From Kitasatospora sp. CB01950 (GTDB taxonomy: Bacteria > Actinomycetota > Actinomycetes > Streptomycetales > Streptomycetaceae), in NCBI RefSeq assembly GCF_001905465.1, contig NZ_LISX01000003.1, positions 532,565 to 596,564 of the forward strand: a stretch of 64,000 nt of DNA, in the 5' to 3' direction. Within the stretch, counting starts at the first letter, position 1. Each line of letters begins with the position of its first letter. This document shows, piece by piece, positions 43,572 to 52,343 of the stretch. Made by a program: the position numbers and the translations under genes. Below the pieces are notes generated by a model. The model was not told the origin of the DNA. It did not search any database and saw only the letters and a program-made list of their open reading frames with translations.

Positions 43572-44378
43572 TCAGTCGGTGAAGCGCACCGTGTTGCGCA
43601 GCGTGCCGATGCCGGAGATCGACGTCTCCAGCACGTCGCCGTCGGCCAGGAAGCGCTGCGGTTCGCGGGCCGCGCCGACGCCGCCGGGCGTGCCGGTGAG
43701 GATCAGGTCGCCCGGGCGCAGCACGGTGAACGCGGAGATGTACGACAGCAGGTCGGCGGGGTCGAAGACGAGCGTCTTGGTGCTGTCGCGCTGCACCTCC
43801 TCGCCGTTGACCCGGCAGACCACCTCCAGGCCCGCCGCCGGGTCCACCTCGTCCGGGGTGACCACCACCGGGCCGACCGGGCAGGACCCGTCCCAGGCCT
43901 TGCCCTGGAGCCACTGCGCGGTGCGGTTCTGCCAGTTCCGCACCGAGACGTCGTTGGCCACCGTGTAGCCCGCGATCCCGGCCAGCGCCGTCGCCCGGTC
44001 GGCGCGGCGCAGCGTCGCGCCGACCACCACGGCGAGTTCCGCCTCCCAGTCGACCTGCAGGCCGCGCGGCAGCAGCAGGTCGTCGTGCGGGCCGGCCAGG
44101 GTGTCGGCGAACTTCGCGAACAGCGTGGGGTGGGACGGGAGTTCGTGCCCCATCTCGCGGATGTGCTCGGCGTAGTTCAGGCCGCAGCAGAGCACCTTGG
44201 CGGGCGCGGGAAGCGGCAGTACCGGGACGGCGCCGGGGATCTCCGCCCCGGCCCGCGCGGGGCCGCCGTCGCGCAGGAAGGCCGACAGGTCGGGGGCGGG
44301 CAGCGCGTGCCAGCTGCTGTCCTGGCGCACCGCGGCGCGGGTGCCGCCGTCGGGGTGGGAGACCGTTGCGAGCTGCAT
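43572..44378 (-). CDS. Fumarylacetoacetate hydrolase-family protein
   Basis: A 268-residue enzyme of the FAH family, which hydrolyses or isomerises acyl-pyruvate products of ring cleavage (fumarylpyruvate or maleylpyruvate in the gentisate route). Motifs are VLCCGLNYAEHIREMG, HPTLFAKF, WEAELAVVVGATLRRA with metal-binding acidic residues, GYTVANDVSVRNWQ, and the end LRPGDLILTGTPGGVG. The ATG at 44378 has GAGG upstream. It is the first gene of the leftward operon. A TTGACA-like -35 box lies on the same strand at 44467-44462, divergent from the RidA gene. Confidence 0.88.
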   Translation of the reverse strand: MQLATVSHPDGGTRAAVRQDSSWHALPAPDLSAFLRDGGPARAGAEIPGAVPVLPLPAPAKVLCCGLNYAEHIREMGHELPSHPTLFAKFADTLAGPHDDLLLPRGLQVDWEAELAVVVGATLRRADRATALAGIAGYTVANDVSVRNWQNRTAQWLQGKAWDGSCPVGPVVVTPDEVDPAAGLEVVCRVNGEEVQRDSTKTLVFDPADLLSYISAFTVLRPGDLILTGTPGGVGAAREPQRFLADGDVLETSISGIGTLRNTVRFTD

Positions 44379-44518
44379 GGGAGATACCTCCGCCTCGGCG
44401 CCGCTGTCCGCCGCCCGGTGTCGGGAGCGTTGTCCCAATGTTTCTGCGACCGTCACGGGACTGTCAATAGCTGCTACCGTGTCGCACCGACGACGGCACC
44501 CTTCTGCAGGAGTCCTCC

Positions 44519-44953
44519 ATGGCGAGCCACTCGGTCCCCGTTCCGGTCAATCCCGCGTCGCTGCCCGAGCCCCGCGGTTACTCGCACGGCACGCTCTGCG
44601 GCAACACCCTCCACCTCGGCGGCCAGACCGCGCTCGATGCGCGGATGCGGATCGTCCCCGGCGGCATCGTCGAGCAGTTCCAGCAGGCCTTCGGCAACCT
44701 CCTCGCCACCCTTGCCGAGGCGGGCGGCCGGCCGCAGGACCTGGTCAGCATCACGCTCTACCTGACCGACATCCCCGACTACCAGGCGCACGGCAAGCAG
44801 ATCGGCGAGGTGTGGCGGGAGCTCGCCGGGCCGGTCTACCCGGCGATGGCGGGCATCGGCACCACCGCACTGTGGCAGCCCGAGGCGATGATCGAGATCC
44901 TCGGTGTCGCGGTCATTCCCGACGAGCGGCTGGTCCGTCCCACCTCGTCCTGA
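44519..44953 (+). CDS. RidA-family enamine/imine deaminase
   Basis: A 144-residue protein of the RidA/YjgF family, which hydrolyses reactive enamine or imine intermediates and forms homotrimers. Landmarks: YSHGTLCGNTLHLGGQTALD, QFQQAFGNLLATLAEAG, DLVSITLYLTD and the C-terminal EAMIEILGVAV. The active-site arginine expected near residue 105 in classic RidA appears to be missing: the segment reads YPAMAGIGTTALWQPEAMIEI, so it may belong to a RidA subgroup with a different activity. It is divergent from the aromatic catabolic operon, with 140 bp between the starts. An imine-hydrolysing role would fit an amino-aromatic substrate. Confidence 0.85.
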   Translation: MASHSVPVPVNPASLPEPRGYSHGTLCGNTLHLGGQTALDARMRIVPGGIVEQFQQAFGNLLATLAEAGGRPQDLVSITLYLTDIPDYQAHGKQIGEVWRELAGPVYPAMAGIGTTALWQPEAMIEILGVAVIPDERLVRPTSS

Positions 44954-44997
44954 TCACTGACGACCGTCGGCAGGAAAAGAAGACCGGAACGGAAGAA

Positions 44998-45038
44998 GGG
45001 CGGCGGCGCGCAGGGAAGCTCCCTGCGTGCCGCCGCCC
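44998..45038. terminator. 19-bp hairpin between the convergent RidA and sedolisin genes
   Basis: Arms 44998-45016 and 45020-45038 pair over 19 bp with one G-T pair and a 3-nt loop AGC. It lies 45 bp after the RidA stop and 18 bp past the sedolisin stop, so it can terminate both transcripts. A-rich sequence precedes it on the plus strand, which would be a T-tract for the leftward transcript. Confidence 0.85.
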
Positions 45039-45055
45039 TCGGGCGCGGTGCGCGA

Positions 45056-46294
45056 TCAGCCGGTGAAGGCCGCCGTGCCGTTCGGGGTGCCCAGGCCGGT
45101 CGGGCCGTCGTAGCCGGTGCCGGCGGTGCACAGGTAGCTCGGCGAGCAGCTGCCGTTGGAGCCGGCGGTCACGTCGTACAGCGAGCCGGTGTGCGCGTAC
45201 GGGAACGAGGACGGGTAGGAGCCGGAGGACGGCGTCCCGGCCAGGGCGTACACGCTCGCGATGATCGGCGACGAGGCGCTGGTGCCGCCGTACACCGCCC
45301 AGCCGCTGCCGCCGTAGGTCTGGTAGACCGCGACGCCGGTGGCCGGGTCGGCGACCGCCGAGACGTCGGCGACGGTGCGCTTGGAGCAGCCGGTGTCCTT
45401 CTGCCAGGTCGGCTTGGCGTCGTAGGCGGAGCAGCCGGAGCCGGTGCCCTCGGTGGAGTTGGTGTACCAGACCGACTCGCCCCAGCCGCGGGCGCTCGAG
45501 TTGCGGCTCAGCGAGGTGCCGCCGACCGCGGTGACGTACTTCGAGGCCGCCGGGTACTGGGCGCCGTACGCGCTGTCGCCGGAGGAGACGGTGATGGCCA
45601 CGCCCGGGTGGTTGAAGTACGAGGAGTCGTACGAGCTGTCGGAGGAGGACTCGCCGCCGCCGTAGCTGTTGGACACGTACTTCGCGCCCAGCGTGACCGC
45701 CTCGTTCACCGACTTGCCGAGGTTGGCCATGGTCGCGCTGGTGGCCTCCACCAGGATGACCTTCGCGTTCGGGGCGATCGCCGAGACCATGTCCAGGTCG
45801 AGCGAAATCTCGCCCGCCCAGCCGGAGTTGGCGCTCGGCATCGAGCTGCCGCCGGTCTGGTTGACCTTCTTGAAGCAGCCGTTCGCGGTGGTGCACGCCG
45901 GCAGCCCGTACTGCGCGCGGTAGACCGCCATGTCGGCCTCCGCGTTCGGGTCGTCGTACGCGTCGACTATCGCTATGGTCGCGCCCGCGCCGCCGTTGGC
46001 CGGCAGGTTGTAGGCGCCGGTCAGGTCCGCCGGGCCGTAGCCGGACGGCGTGGAGTTCGGGGTCACGCCCAGGGCGTTGACGTGCTGGACGGCGTTGGTG
46101 ACCTTCAGCGCGTGGCAACCCATGGTGTCGCCCTTGGCGAGCGTGTCGCACGCCCGCACCCAGGAGACCCCGCCCTTGCTGTACGTGGTGGGCGCAGACT
46201 GGGCGTCGGCCGGCGACGCGGCGGCCAGGCCCGTGAACGCGGTGAGCGCGAGCGCGGCGGCACTGATGAGGGTGGGCGCGGTGGGGATACGCAA
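45056..46294 (-). CDS. Secreted serine-carboxyl protease (sedolisin, S53)
   Basis: A 412-residue exported protease. The signal peptide ends near PADA at residues 26-29. The catalytic set of the sedolisin family is intact: Glu162 and Asp166 in GEISLDLD (E-x3-D), the oxyanion Asp in VSSGDSAYG and the nucleophile Ser339 in GGTSASSP. The end of the protein, GYDGPTGLGTPNG, fits the calcium-site region. There is no long pro-domain; only about 70 residues separate the signal cut from the catalytic core, shorter than in kumamolisins. I chose a TTG start at 46294 because AGGAGG lies 8 nt upstream and the signal peptide begins there. Sedolisins are usually active at acid pH. Confidence 0.88.
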   Translation of the reverse strand: MRIPTAPTLISAAALALTAFTGLAAASPADAQSAPTTYSKGGVSWVRACDTLAKGDTMGCHALKVTNAVQHVNALGVTPNSTPSGYGPADLTGAYNLPANGGAGATIAIVDAYDDPNAEADMAVYRAQYGLPACTTANGCFKKVNQTGGSSMPSANSGWAGEISLDLDMVSAIAPNAKVILVEATSATMANLGKSVNEAVTLGAKYVSNSYGGGESSSDSSYDSSYFNHPGVAITVSSGDSAYGAQYPAASKYVTAVGGTSLSRNSSARGWGESVWYTNSTEGTGSGCSAYDAKPTWQKDTGCSKRTVADVSAVADPATGVAVYQTYGGSGWAVYGGTSASSPIIASVYALAGTPSSGSYPSSFPYAHTGSLYDVTAGSNGSCSPSYLCTAGTGYDGPTGLGTPNGTAAFTG

Positions 46295-46453
46295 GGAACT
46301 GCCTCCTGAAGTCGGGGCACTGCGGAGAGGGGCCGCCCGCGGCGGATGCGCCGAACTCGCGGCGGATGCGCCGGACACGCGGCAGAGCAGGCAGGAGCAG
46401 CGGCAGGACTGGGGGCGCCGGGGCTCCTGCACCGGGGGATTCGCACGGTTGAG

Positions 46454-46475
46454 CCATCACCGACGCTAGTGATGG
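46454..46475. promoter_or_regulatory. Inverted repeat upstream of the sedolisin gene
   Basis: CCATCAC-N8-GTGATGG (46454-46460 and 46469-46475). It lies about 160 bp before the protease start. A TTGACG box on the minus strand lies next to it (46486-46481). It is a candidate operator for the protease promoter; no known consensus was matched. Confidence 0.4.
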
Positions 46476-46640
46476 TGTTCCGTCAACTGCAATGCGCGGC
46501 ACGCAGATTGGGCCCGCTCTTTACCGCCGGAGCGCCCGGCGTGACGGTTCCTCCATACACAGAACTTCGGAGGTAAAGGACGCCTGTGTTTCTCATCCGA
46601 CGCGCCTCCCGCCGGCCGGACCTCGGCCCGTGCGGTGACC

Positions 46641-47129
46641 TCAGCCCGTGCGGTGCAGCTCGCACTGCTGCCGGATCGCGGACGGGTCGTCGCTGCCGAC
46701 GATGGCCACCTTCGGGACCGGCCCGTCCGTCGGGGCGTCCTCGGCCGTGCAGACCAGCTGCTGGATCGCCGGGGCGGAGAGCGCGGCCGCCGGCCAGGAG
46801 AGCCTGAGGGTGACGGCGCCGGGGGTGACGGTCGCCCGCACCCGGCCGCCCGCGGGCAGCTCGGTGGACAGGCCGTCGCGCCGCTCGGCCGGATCCGGGC
46901 CGGCGACCAGCGAGTCCAGCGCCGCCTGGAGCTCCTCCCGCCGGGTGTCGTCGCGAAGCGTCAGCCGGATGCCGTCCCGGTCCACGAAGTACAGCCGGGT
47001 GCCCGGCCGGACGCCGGTGGCCGCCTGCCCGGCCAGCACCGGCCCGGTGCTGCCGATCGCGCAGCCGCAGAGCGCCAGCAGCGCGGCCGAGGCCGCGGCG
47101 AGGGGGACGAGCCGGTGACGGTGGGTCAT
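46641..47129 (-). CDS. GerMN-domain-like lipoprotein
   Basis: A 162-residue lipoprotein. The signal peptide ends in a lipobox LLALCGC (about residues 17-23), so a lipid-modified cysteine would anchor it outside the membrane. The rest fits a single GerMN-type domain: TRLYFVDRDGIRLTLRDD, EELQAALDSLVAGPDP, LPAGGRVRATVTPGAVTLRLSWP and QLVCTAEDAP. In actinobacteria this fold occurs in LpqB- and GerM-like proteins associated with the cell envelope. It is a single gene, with no clear operon partners. Confidence 0.82.
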   Translation of the reverse strand: MTHRHRLVPLAAASAALLALCGCAIGSTGPVLAGQAATGVRPGTRLYFVDRDGIRLTLRDDTRREELQAALDSLVAGPDPAERRDGLSTELPAGGRVRATVTPGAVTLRLSWPAAALSAPAIQQLVCTAEDAPTDGPVPKVAIVGSDDPSAIRQQCELHRTG

Positions 47130-47366
47130 GGCTGCCAGTATCCGGGCCCGATCCGCGCGCCCGGCGCTTCCGCAGGCGGGCGGGCGGGTCGAGTCGGTGC
47201 GGAACACGCACGTGCCGGTGCGCGACGGCAGCGGCCTCGCGGCCCGGCCGGGCGAAACCGTTACCCCGCAGTGGTAGCGGTGGTGCGTATGCCTCCCGCT
47301 AGACTCCGGCTGCTCGAACTCCGGTGACCGGCACCGGTGCTGGGCATGCGAACCTTGGGGGGTTCC

Positions 47367-50300
47367 GTGAGAATGCTGCTGTTTTCCGGCAGGCCGAAAC
47401 GCGCCGCCATCGGCGTGTTCGCCGCAGGCGCGCTGCTGTTGACCTCGCTGGTCGCCCAGTCCGGCACCGCCTTCGCGGCCACCGCCGGCCCGGCCGACGC
47501 CAAGCCCGCCGCCGAGGCGCCGCAGGTGCCCGCCGCGAAGGCCCAGCCGCAGACCGCGAAGGCCGCGCCCAAGCCCGACCCGAAGGCCGAGCAGCAGGCG
47601 GCCGCGAAGGCACTCCAGGAGTCCGACCCGACCGGGGCCTGCCCGGCCACCCTGGATCCGCAGGCGCCCGTCACCTGCACGATGGGCGAATTCAGCACCG
47701 CCGCACCGACGTTCGACCTGGTGCAGGACCACGACCTGGTGGTCTTCCAGGTGCTCGGGACCAACCAGTACTACCTGACCTGGACGCTCACCGCGCCCGA
47801 CGGCGCCACCGTCGCCTGCGAGAACGTGGGCTCGTACGGCGGCGCGTTCCGCTGCGCGACCGGCCAGGCCGGCACGTACACGCTGAAGCTGAACAACTCC
47901 TACGGGACCAACTCGGTCTCCGTCGCCTACCTGCCGCTGCTGTCCACCGGCGCGTGCAAGGCCGTGGCCGGCGACGACGGCAAGCTGGGCACCGCCAAGG
48001 TGTTCAACGCCTCGCTGGGCACCGGCGCGGTCGGCGACTGCTACCGCACCGAACTCGCCCCGGGCGACGTGCTGCGCACCTACGGGCCCGGCTACGCGGC
48101 CACCTGGACCGTCTACGACGGCACCGGCAAGCGGATCTGCGACTCCTACAACGGCGACGGCAGTCGCGGCCTGGACTGCGCGCTGACCGGCACCGCGCCC
48201 TACCGGGTGACGGTCCAGCAACTCTCCGGCCGGCCCACCGACTACAGCTTCGCCGCGGCCCGGCTGTCCCGGCCCGAGGGCTGCGCCTTGGTGCAGCCGC
48301 AGGCCTTCGGCGAGGCCCCCGACCTGACCTCCGCCGCGCGCTGCCGCACCCTGCGGGTGCCCGCCGACGGCCGCTACCTGTACAGCCAGGTCAACGCCTC
48401 CGGCGCCTGGCTGTCCGGCCGGCTGTTCCGGACCGACGGCACCCAGGACGGCTGCCAGGCCGGCGACTGCACGCTGACCGCCGGCGACCACACCTGGGTG
48501 CTCGACGGCAGCACCACCGACGCCGGCGCCTACGGAATGACGCTGCGCTCGGCGACCGAGACCCGCGGCTGCACCGCCACCCCCGACGACGGCTTCGCCT
48601 CCGGCGCCGTCACCGGCGCCTTCGCCTCGGCCGGGCAGGCACGCTGCCTGACCCTGCCGACCGCCTCCGGCAAGGGCCTCTACCTGCTCAACCGGCCGCC
48701 GACGGACGGCGCCGCGGCCACCGTCGAGATCGACGACGCGACCGGCGCCAAGCAGTGCGACAACGGCGGCTACGGCTACGCCGTCTGCAAGCTGACCGGC
48801 ACCGCCCCGTTCCGCGCCACCGTCACCGCCGACCCCGGCAAGGCGTACGCGCTGGTCGTCCACCGCACCGACAGCGCCGCGGGCTGCACCGCCTGGCCGC
48901 AGTCCGGCTACGGCGGCGACTGGGGCGCCGAGGTCTCGCTGAACGCGACCGACCCGCAGCGCTGCCTGTCCGTCCCGGCCGACCAGCACGCGCCTGCCGA
49001 AATGCTGGACTACGCCAACAACCTGAACCAGGCCAACGCGGTCGTCTACATCAACGACGCCGCCGGCGCCACCGTCTGCTCGACCATCGGCTCCTCCACC
49101 ACCACCTGCCGACTGGCCCCGGGCACCTCGTACACGGCGGTGCTGGCCGGCGGCCAGACGGACACCTACCACCTGGTGCGCCGGGACATCTCGCCCAGCG
49201 CCCCGTGCACCGCCCGCCCGTCGACCGCGGTCGGCGGGCCGTCCACCCCGTTCGACTTCACCTCGGCGCTGGACGCCCGCTGCGTGCGGATCACCGGCGC
49301 GGCCACCGACAAGTTCTGGCTGACCAGCCGCACCACCGGCAACCGCTACGAGGCGTCCACGCTGCTGATGGCGGTGGACGCGGACGGCAAGGTCCAGTGC
49401 CGCCAGTGGGGCGTCTCCTGCAAGATGACCGGTTCGACCTCGTACGTGGCCCTGGTGGTCGCGTCCGGCTACCAGGGCAAGGCGATCCACGCGAACGTCG
49501 ACGCCTGGAAGGTCGGCGGGGCGGACGGCTGGGCCCCCGAGTGCGCGTCCAACGTGCTGTCGGCGAACGGCTTCCCGCAGCACAGCGGCATGCTCACCGA
49601 GACCGACACCGCGTACTGCGGCGTGGTCGACCTGAAGGCCGGTCAGGGCTTCACCGTCGCGGGCACCACCAGCACCGCCGGGCCCTACCTGGCGCCGTGG
49701 CTGGCGATCTCCGGCCCGAACGAGTGGACCGACTCCTACAACAGCTACCAGTGCTTCCAGAACTACGGCCAGTTCGGCGGCTCCTGCTCGAACGGAAGCT
49801 CAAGCGCCGGCCGGGCGCTGCTGATGGTCACCCCGGACAAGTCCCCGACCCCGATCGAGTACACCCTGCAGGGCCTGGCCGGGACCTCGCCCGACTACGG
49901 CACGCCGCAGTCCGTCGCCCCGGCGACCGGCCGGGCCGGCACCCTGCTGCCGGTCGTGATCCGCGGCACCGGCCTGTCGATGGGCAGCAAGCTCAAGCTG
50001 TCGCAGCTCTCCACCAGCAGCTCCGCCGCGATGTGGCCGCAGTCGGTGAACGCCGACGGCACCGTGCTGAACGTGCTCGTCGACACCAGGAACCTGGCAC
50101 CGGGCAGGTACGACCTGCTGCGCGACGGCATGGGCGGCTACACCCCCGGCCAGGCCTCGCCGGGCTAACTGCCGGACGCCTTCGAGGTCACCGCAGCCGA
50201 CACCGCCGTCAAGTCCCGCTTCGTGCCGCTCACTTCGGCCCGACTGCTGGACACCCGCGAGGGCACCGGCGCCCCCAAGGCCCGTCTCGGTGCGGGCGGG

Positions 50301-51317
50301 ACGCTGAGCCTGCGGGTGACGGGCGCCCAGGGCGTCCCGCCCGACGGCGTCACCTCCGTCGTGCTGAACGTGACCGCGGTCGACCCGAGCGAGGACGGCC
50401 GGCTCACCGCCGGCCGGGCGGTGCCCGGCGTGCCGAGCCTGACCTTCGCCGCCCACCGCACGACGGCCAACCTGCTGACGGTGCCGGTGACCGACGGCAA
50501 GGTCGAGCTGCGCAACGACACCGGCGCCCTCGACGTGGTCGCCGACCTCGCCGGCTACTACACCGACGCCGCCGACCGGGGCTCCGCGCTGACGCCGATC
50601 ACCCCGGCACGCTTCCTGGACACCCGCGACGGCACCGGCGCCCCCAAGGCCCGGGTCGGCGCGGGCGGAACGGTCGCCGTGCAGGTGGCGGGCGTCAAGG
50701 GCGTCCCGGCCGAGGGCGTCACCGCCGTGGTGATGAACGTGACCGCCGTGTCGCCGACCTCGTCCGGCTGGATCACCGTCCACCCGGACGGGCAGCCGGC
50801 GCCGGGCACGTCGAACCTCAACTTCACCGCCGGCCGGACCGTCTCCAACCTGGTGACCGTCCCCGTGGTGAACGGCAAGGTCGACCTGCGCAACAGCTCC
50901 GGCACGGTGGACCTGCTCGCCGACGTCACCGGCTACTACTCGGCGAACGGCGCCGGCACCTTCTCGACGGCCACCCCGCTGAGGCTGCTCGACACCCGCG
51001 ACGGCACCGGCGCCCGCCGGGGAACCGTCGGCGCGGGCGGCATCGTCAGCGTCCAGGTCGGCGGCGTCGGAGGCGTCCCGGCCGACGCCACCGCCGTGCT
51101 GCTGAACGTCACGGCCACCGGCGCGACCGACACCGGCTACCTGGTCGCCTACCCGCACAACACCGGTCGGCCCGCGGTCTCCAGCCTCAACTACGCGGCG
51201 GGCCAGACGGTTTCGCACCAGGTACTGGTCCCGGTGATCGACGGCCGGGTGGTGTTCTACAACTCCGCCGGGAACGTCGACGTCACCGCCGACCTGACCG
51301 GCTGGTTCACCGCCTGA
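47367..51317 (+). pseudogene. Large secreted repeat protein interrupted by an in-frame TAA
   Basis: The frame starting at GTG 47367 (GGGGGG upstream) encodes a signal peptide (hydrophobic stretch ending AFA) and an Ala/Lys/Pro-rich spacer. About eight cysteine-paired beta repeats of 90-110 residues follow (landmarks GTAPYRVTVQ, CTATPDDGF, CTAWPQSGY). At 50166-50168 it meets TAA, then continues in the same frame to 51317 with three copies of a domain of roughly 120 residues opening RLLDTREGTGAPKA. The sequence around the stop (ASPG, stop, LPDAFEV) suggests a former tyrosine TAC. Either the protein ends at 933 residues without its C-terminal domains, or the stop is a sequence error in a product of about 1316 residues. 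The C-terminal part has no separate ribosome binding site. Confidence 0.82.
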
Positions 51318-51336
51318 CCCACCGGCAGTGAACAAC

Positions 51337-51367
51337 GGGCCGCCGGCGCACCCCGCGCCGGCGGCCC
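51337..51367. terminator. 13-bp hairpin between the repeat protein and serine hydrolase genes
   Basis: GGGCCGCCGGCGC / GCGCCGGCGGCCC (51337-51349 and 51355-51367, loop ACCCC), flanked by the further pairing ACAACGGG...CCCGTTGT. It follows the repeat protein stop by 19 bp and lies 10 bp past the serine hydrolase stop; a bidirectional terminator. Confidence 0.85.
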
Positions 51368-51377
51368 TTCCCCGTTG

Positions 51378-52343
51378 TCAGAGCGCCCGGAAGATCCGGT
51401 AGGCGGTCTGGATGAACTGGCCGTGCACCCGCGGACCGGCGTTGGTGAGGGCGGCCAGGGCCGTGCCGCGGTTCGGGGAGAAACCGACGAAGGTGGTGAA
51501 GCCGCGGGTGCCGCCGGAGTGGAAGAGCACCGCGCCGCCGGCGGTCGGGCGCAGATTCCACACCAGGCAGATCCGGTCCTCGGAGCGCGGCTTGACCAGG
51601 CGCGGCCGCTGGACGTCCCGCAGCGCGGCCGCCAGCTCGGCGGTCGGGGCGGCCGCCGGGTCGAGGTGCAGGGAGAGGAAACGCAGCAGGTCGCGGGGGG
51701 TGGAACGGACGGCGCCCGCGCCCGGCAGGGCCGGAATCCGCCACGGCGGCAGCGGGCGGCCGCGCCAGTGGCCGACCGCCGCGCCCGGCTCGCAGCCCGT
51801 GCCGGTCAGCCCGAGCGGCCCGGTGATCCGCTCGGCCAGCACCTTCGGGTACGTGGAGTCGGCCCGTTCGGCCAGCACCCGGCCGAGCAGGCCGACACCG
51901 AAGTTGGAGTACTGCACCCGGCTACCGGGGCGGAACTGCAAGCGAGTTCGGGCCAGCGCCCGGTCCAACTCGGCGGCCGGGAACGCCCCGTACGGGTTGC
52001 TGAACCAGACCGGCAGCGCCGAGCGCCGCAGCCCGGGCGGCAGCCGGGGGAGCCCCGAGGTGTGGGTGGCCAGGTGCAGCAGGGTGAACGGCGTCCCGTC
52101 GACGGTGACGGCGTCCCGGAGGCCGGACTCGCCCCGGGCGACCGAATCGGCGAACAGCAGCGCGGTGAACGTCTTGCTCACCGAGCCCAGCTCGAAACCG
52201 GTGTCCGGCGTCACGGCCCCGCCGGAGCGGCCGTCCGTGCGGCCCCGGCACAGCAGCCGCTCGCCGTCGCGGGAGGCGACGGCGAGCGCGACGGCCGCGT
52301 CGGGCGGCACGGTGGCGGCGAGCGCCGCGAGGTGCGGGTTCAC
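51378..52343 (-). CDS. Cytoplasmic serine hydrolase of the beta-lactamase/esterase fold
   Basis: A 321-residue enzyme of the class-C beta-lactamase/DD-peptidase superfamily. The catalytic SxxK is SVSK (Ser54, Lys57), followed by the YSN triad element and HSGGTRG near the end in place of KTG. Other landmarks are FTLLHLATHTSGLP and GLLGRVLAE. Unlike most relatives it has no signal peptide or lipobox, so it would act in the cytoplasm. The GTG start at 52343 overlaps the stop of the preceding gene (GTGA). It is the last gene of a four-gene cluster that begins with a 60-residue peptide, which raises the possibility that it is a peptidase or transferase acting on that peptide. Confidence 0.87.
   Translation of the reverse strand: MNPHLAALAATVPPDAAVALAVASRDGERLLCRGRTDGRSGGAVTPDTGFELGSVSKTFTALLFADSVARGESGLRDAVTVDGTPFTLLHLATHTSGLPRLPPGLRRSALPVWFSNPYGAFPAAELDRALARTRLQFRPGSRVQYSNFGVGLLGRVLAERADSTYPKVLAERITGPLGLTGTGCEPGAAVGHWRGRPLPPWRIPALPGAGAVRSTPRDLLRFLSLHLDPAAAPTAELAAALRDVQRPRLVKPRSEDRICLVWNLRPTAGGAVLFHSGGTRGFTTFVGFSPNRGTALAALTNAGPRVHGQFIQTAYRIFRAL

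Noticed and set aside
46586..46807. Plus-strand frame of 73 codons with GGAGG upstream
   Set aside because: It overlaps the GerMN-like lipoprotein gene on the other strand and has Arg/Pro-rich shadow composition.
46641..49583. 980-codon minus-strand frame across the secreted repeat protein
   Set aside because: Only its last 163 codons (46641-47129), encoding the GerMN-like lipoprotein, look real; the rest is antisense to a protein with signal peptide and regular repeats.
50223..51317. Independent gene for the C-terminal three-domain segment
   Set aside because: It is in the same frame as the upstream protein, has no ribosome binding site or signal peptide, and continues the protein directly after the TAA.
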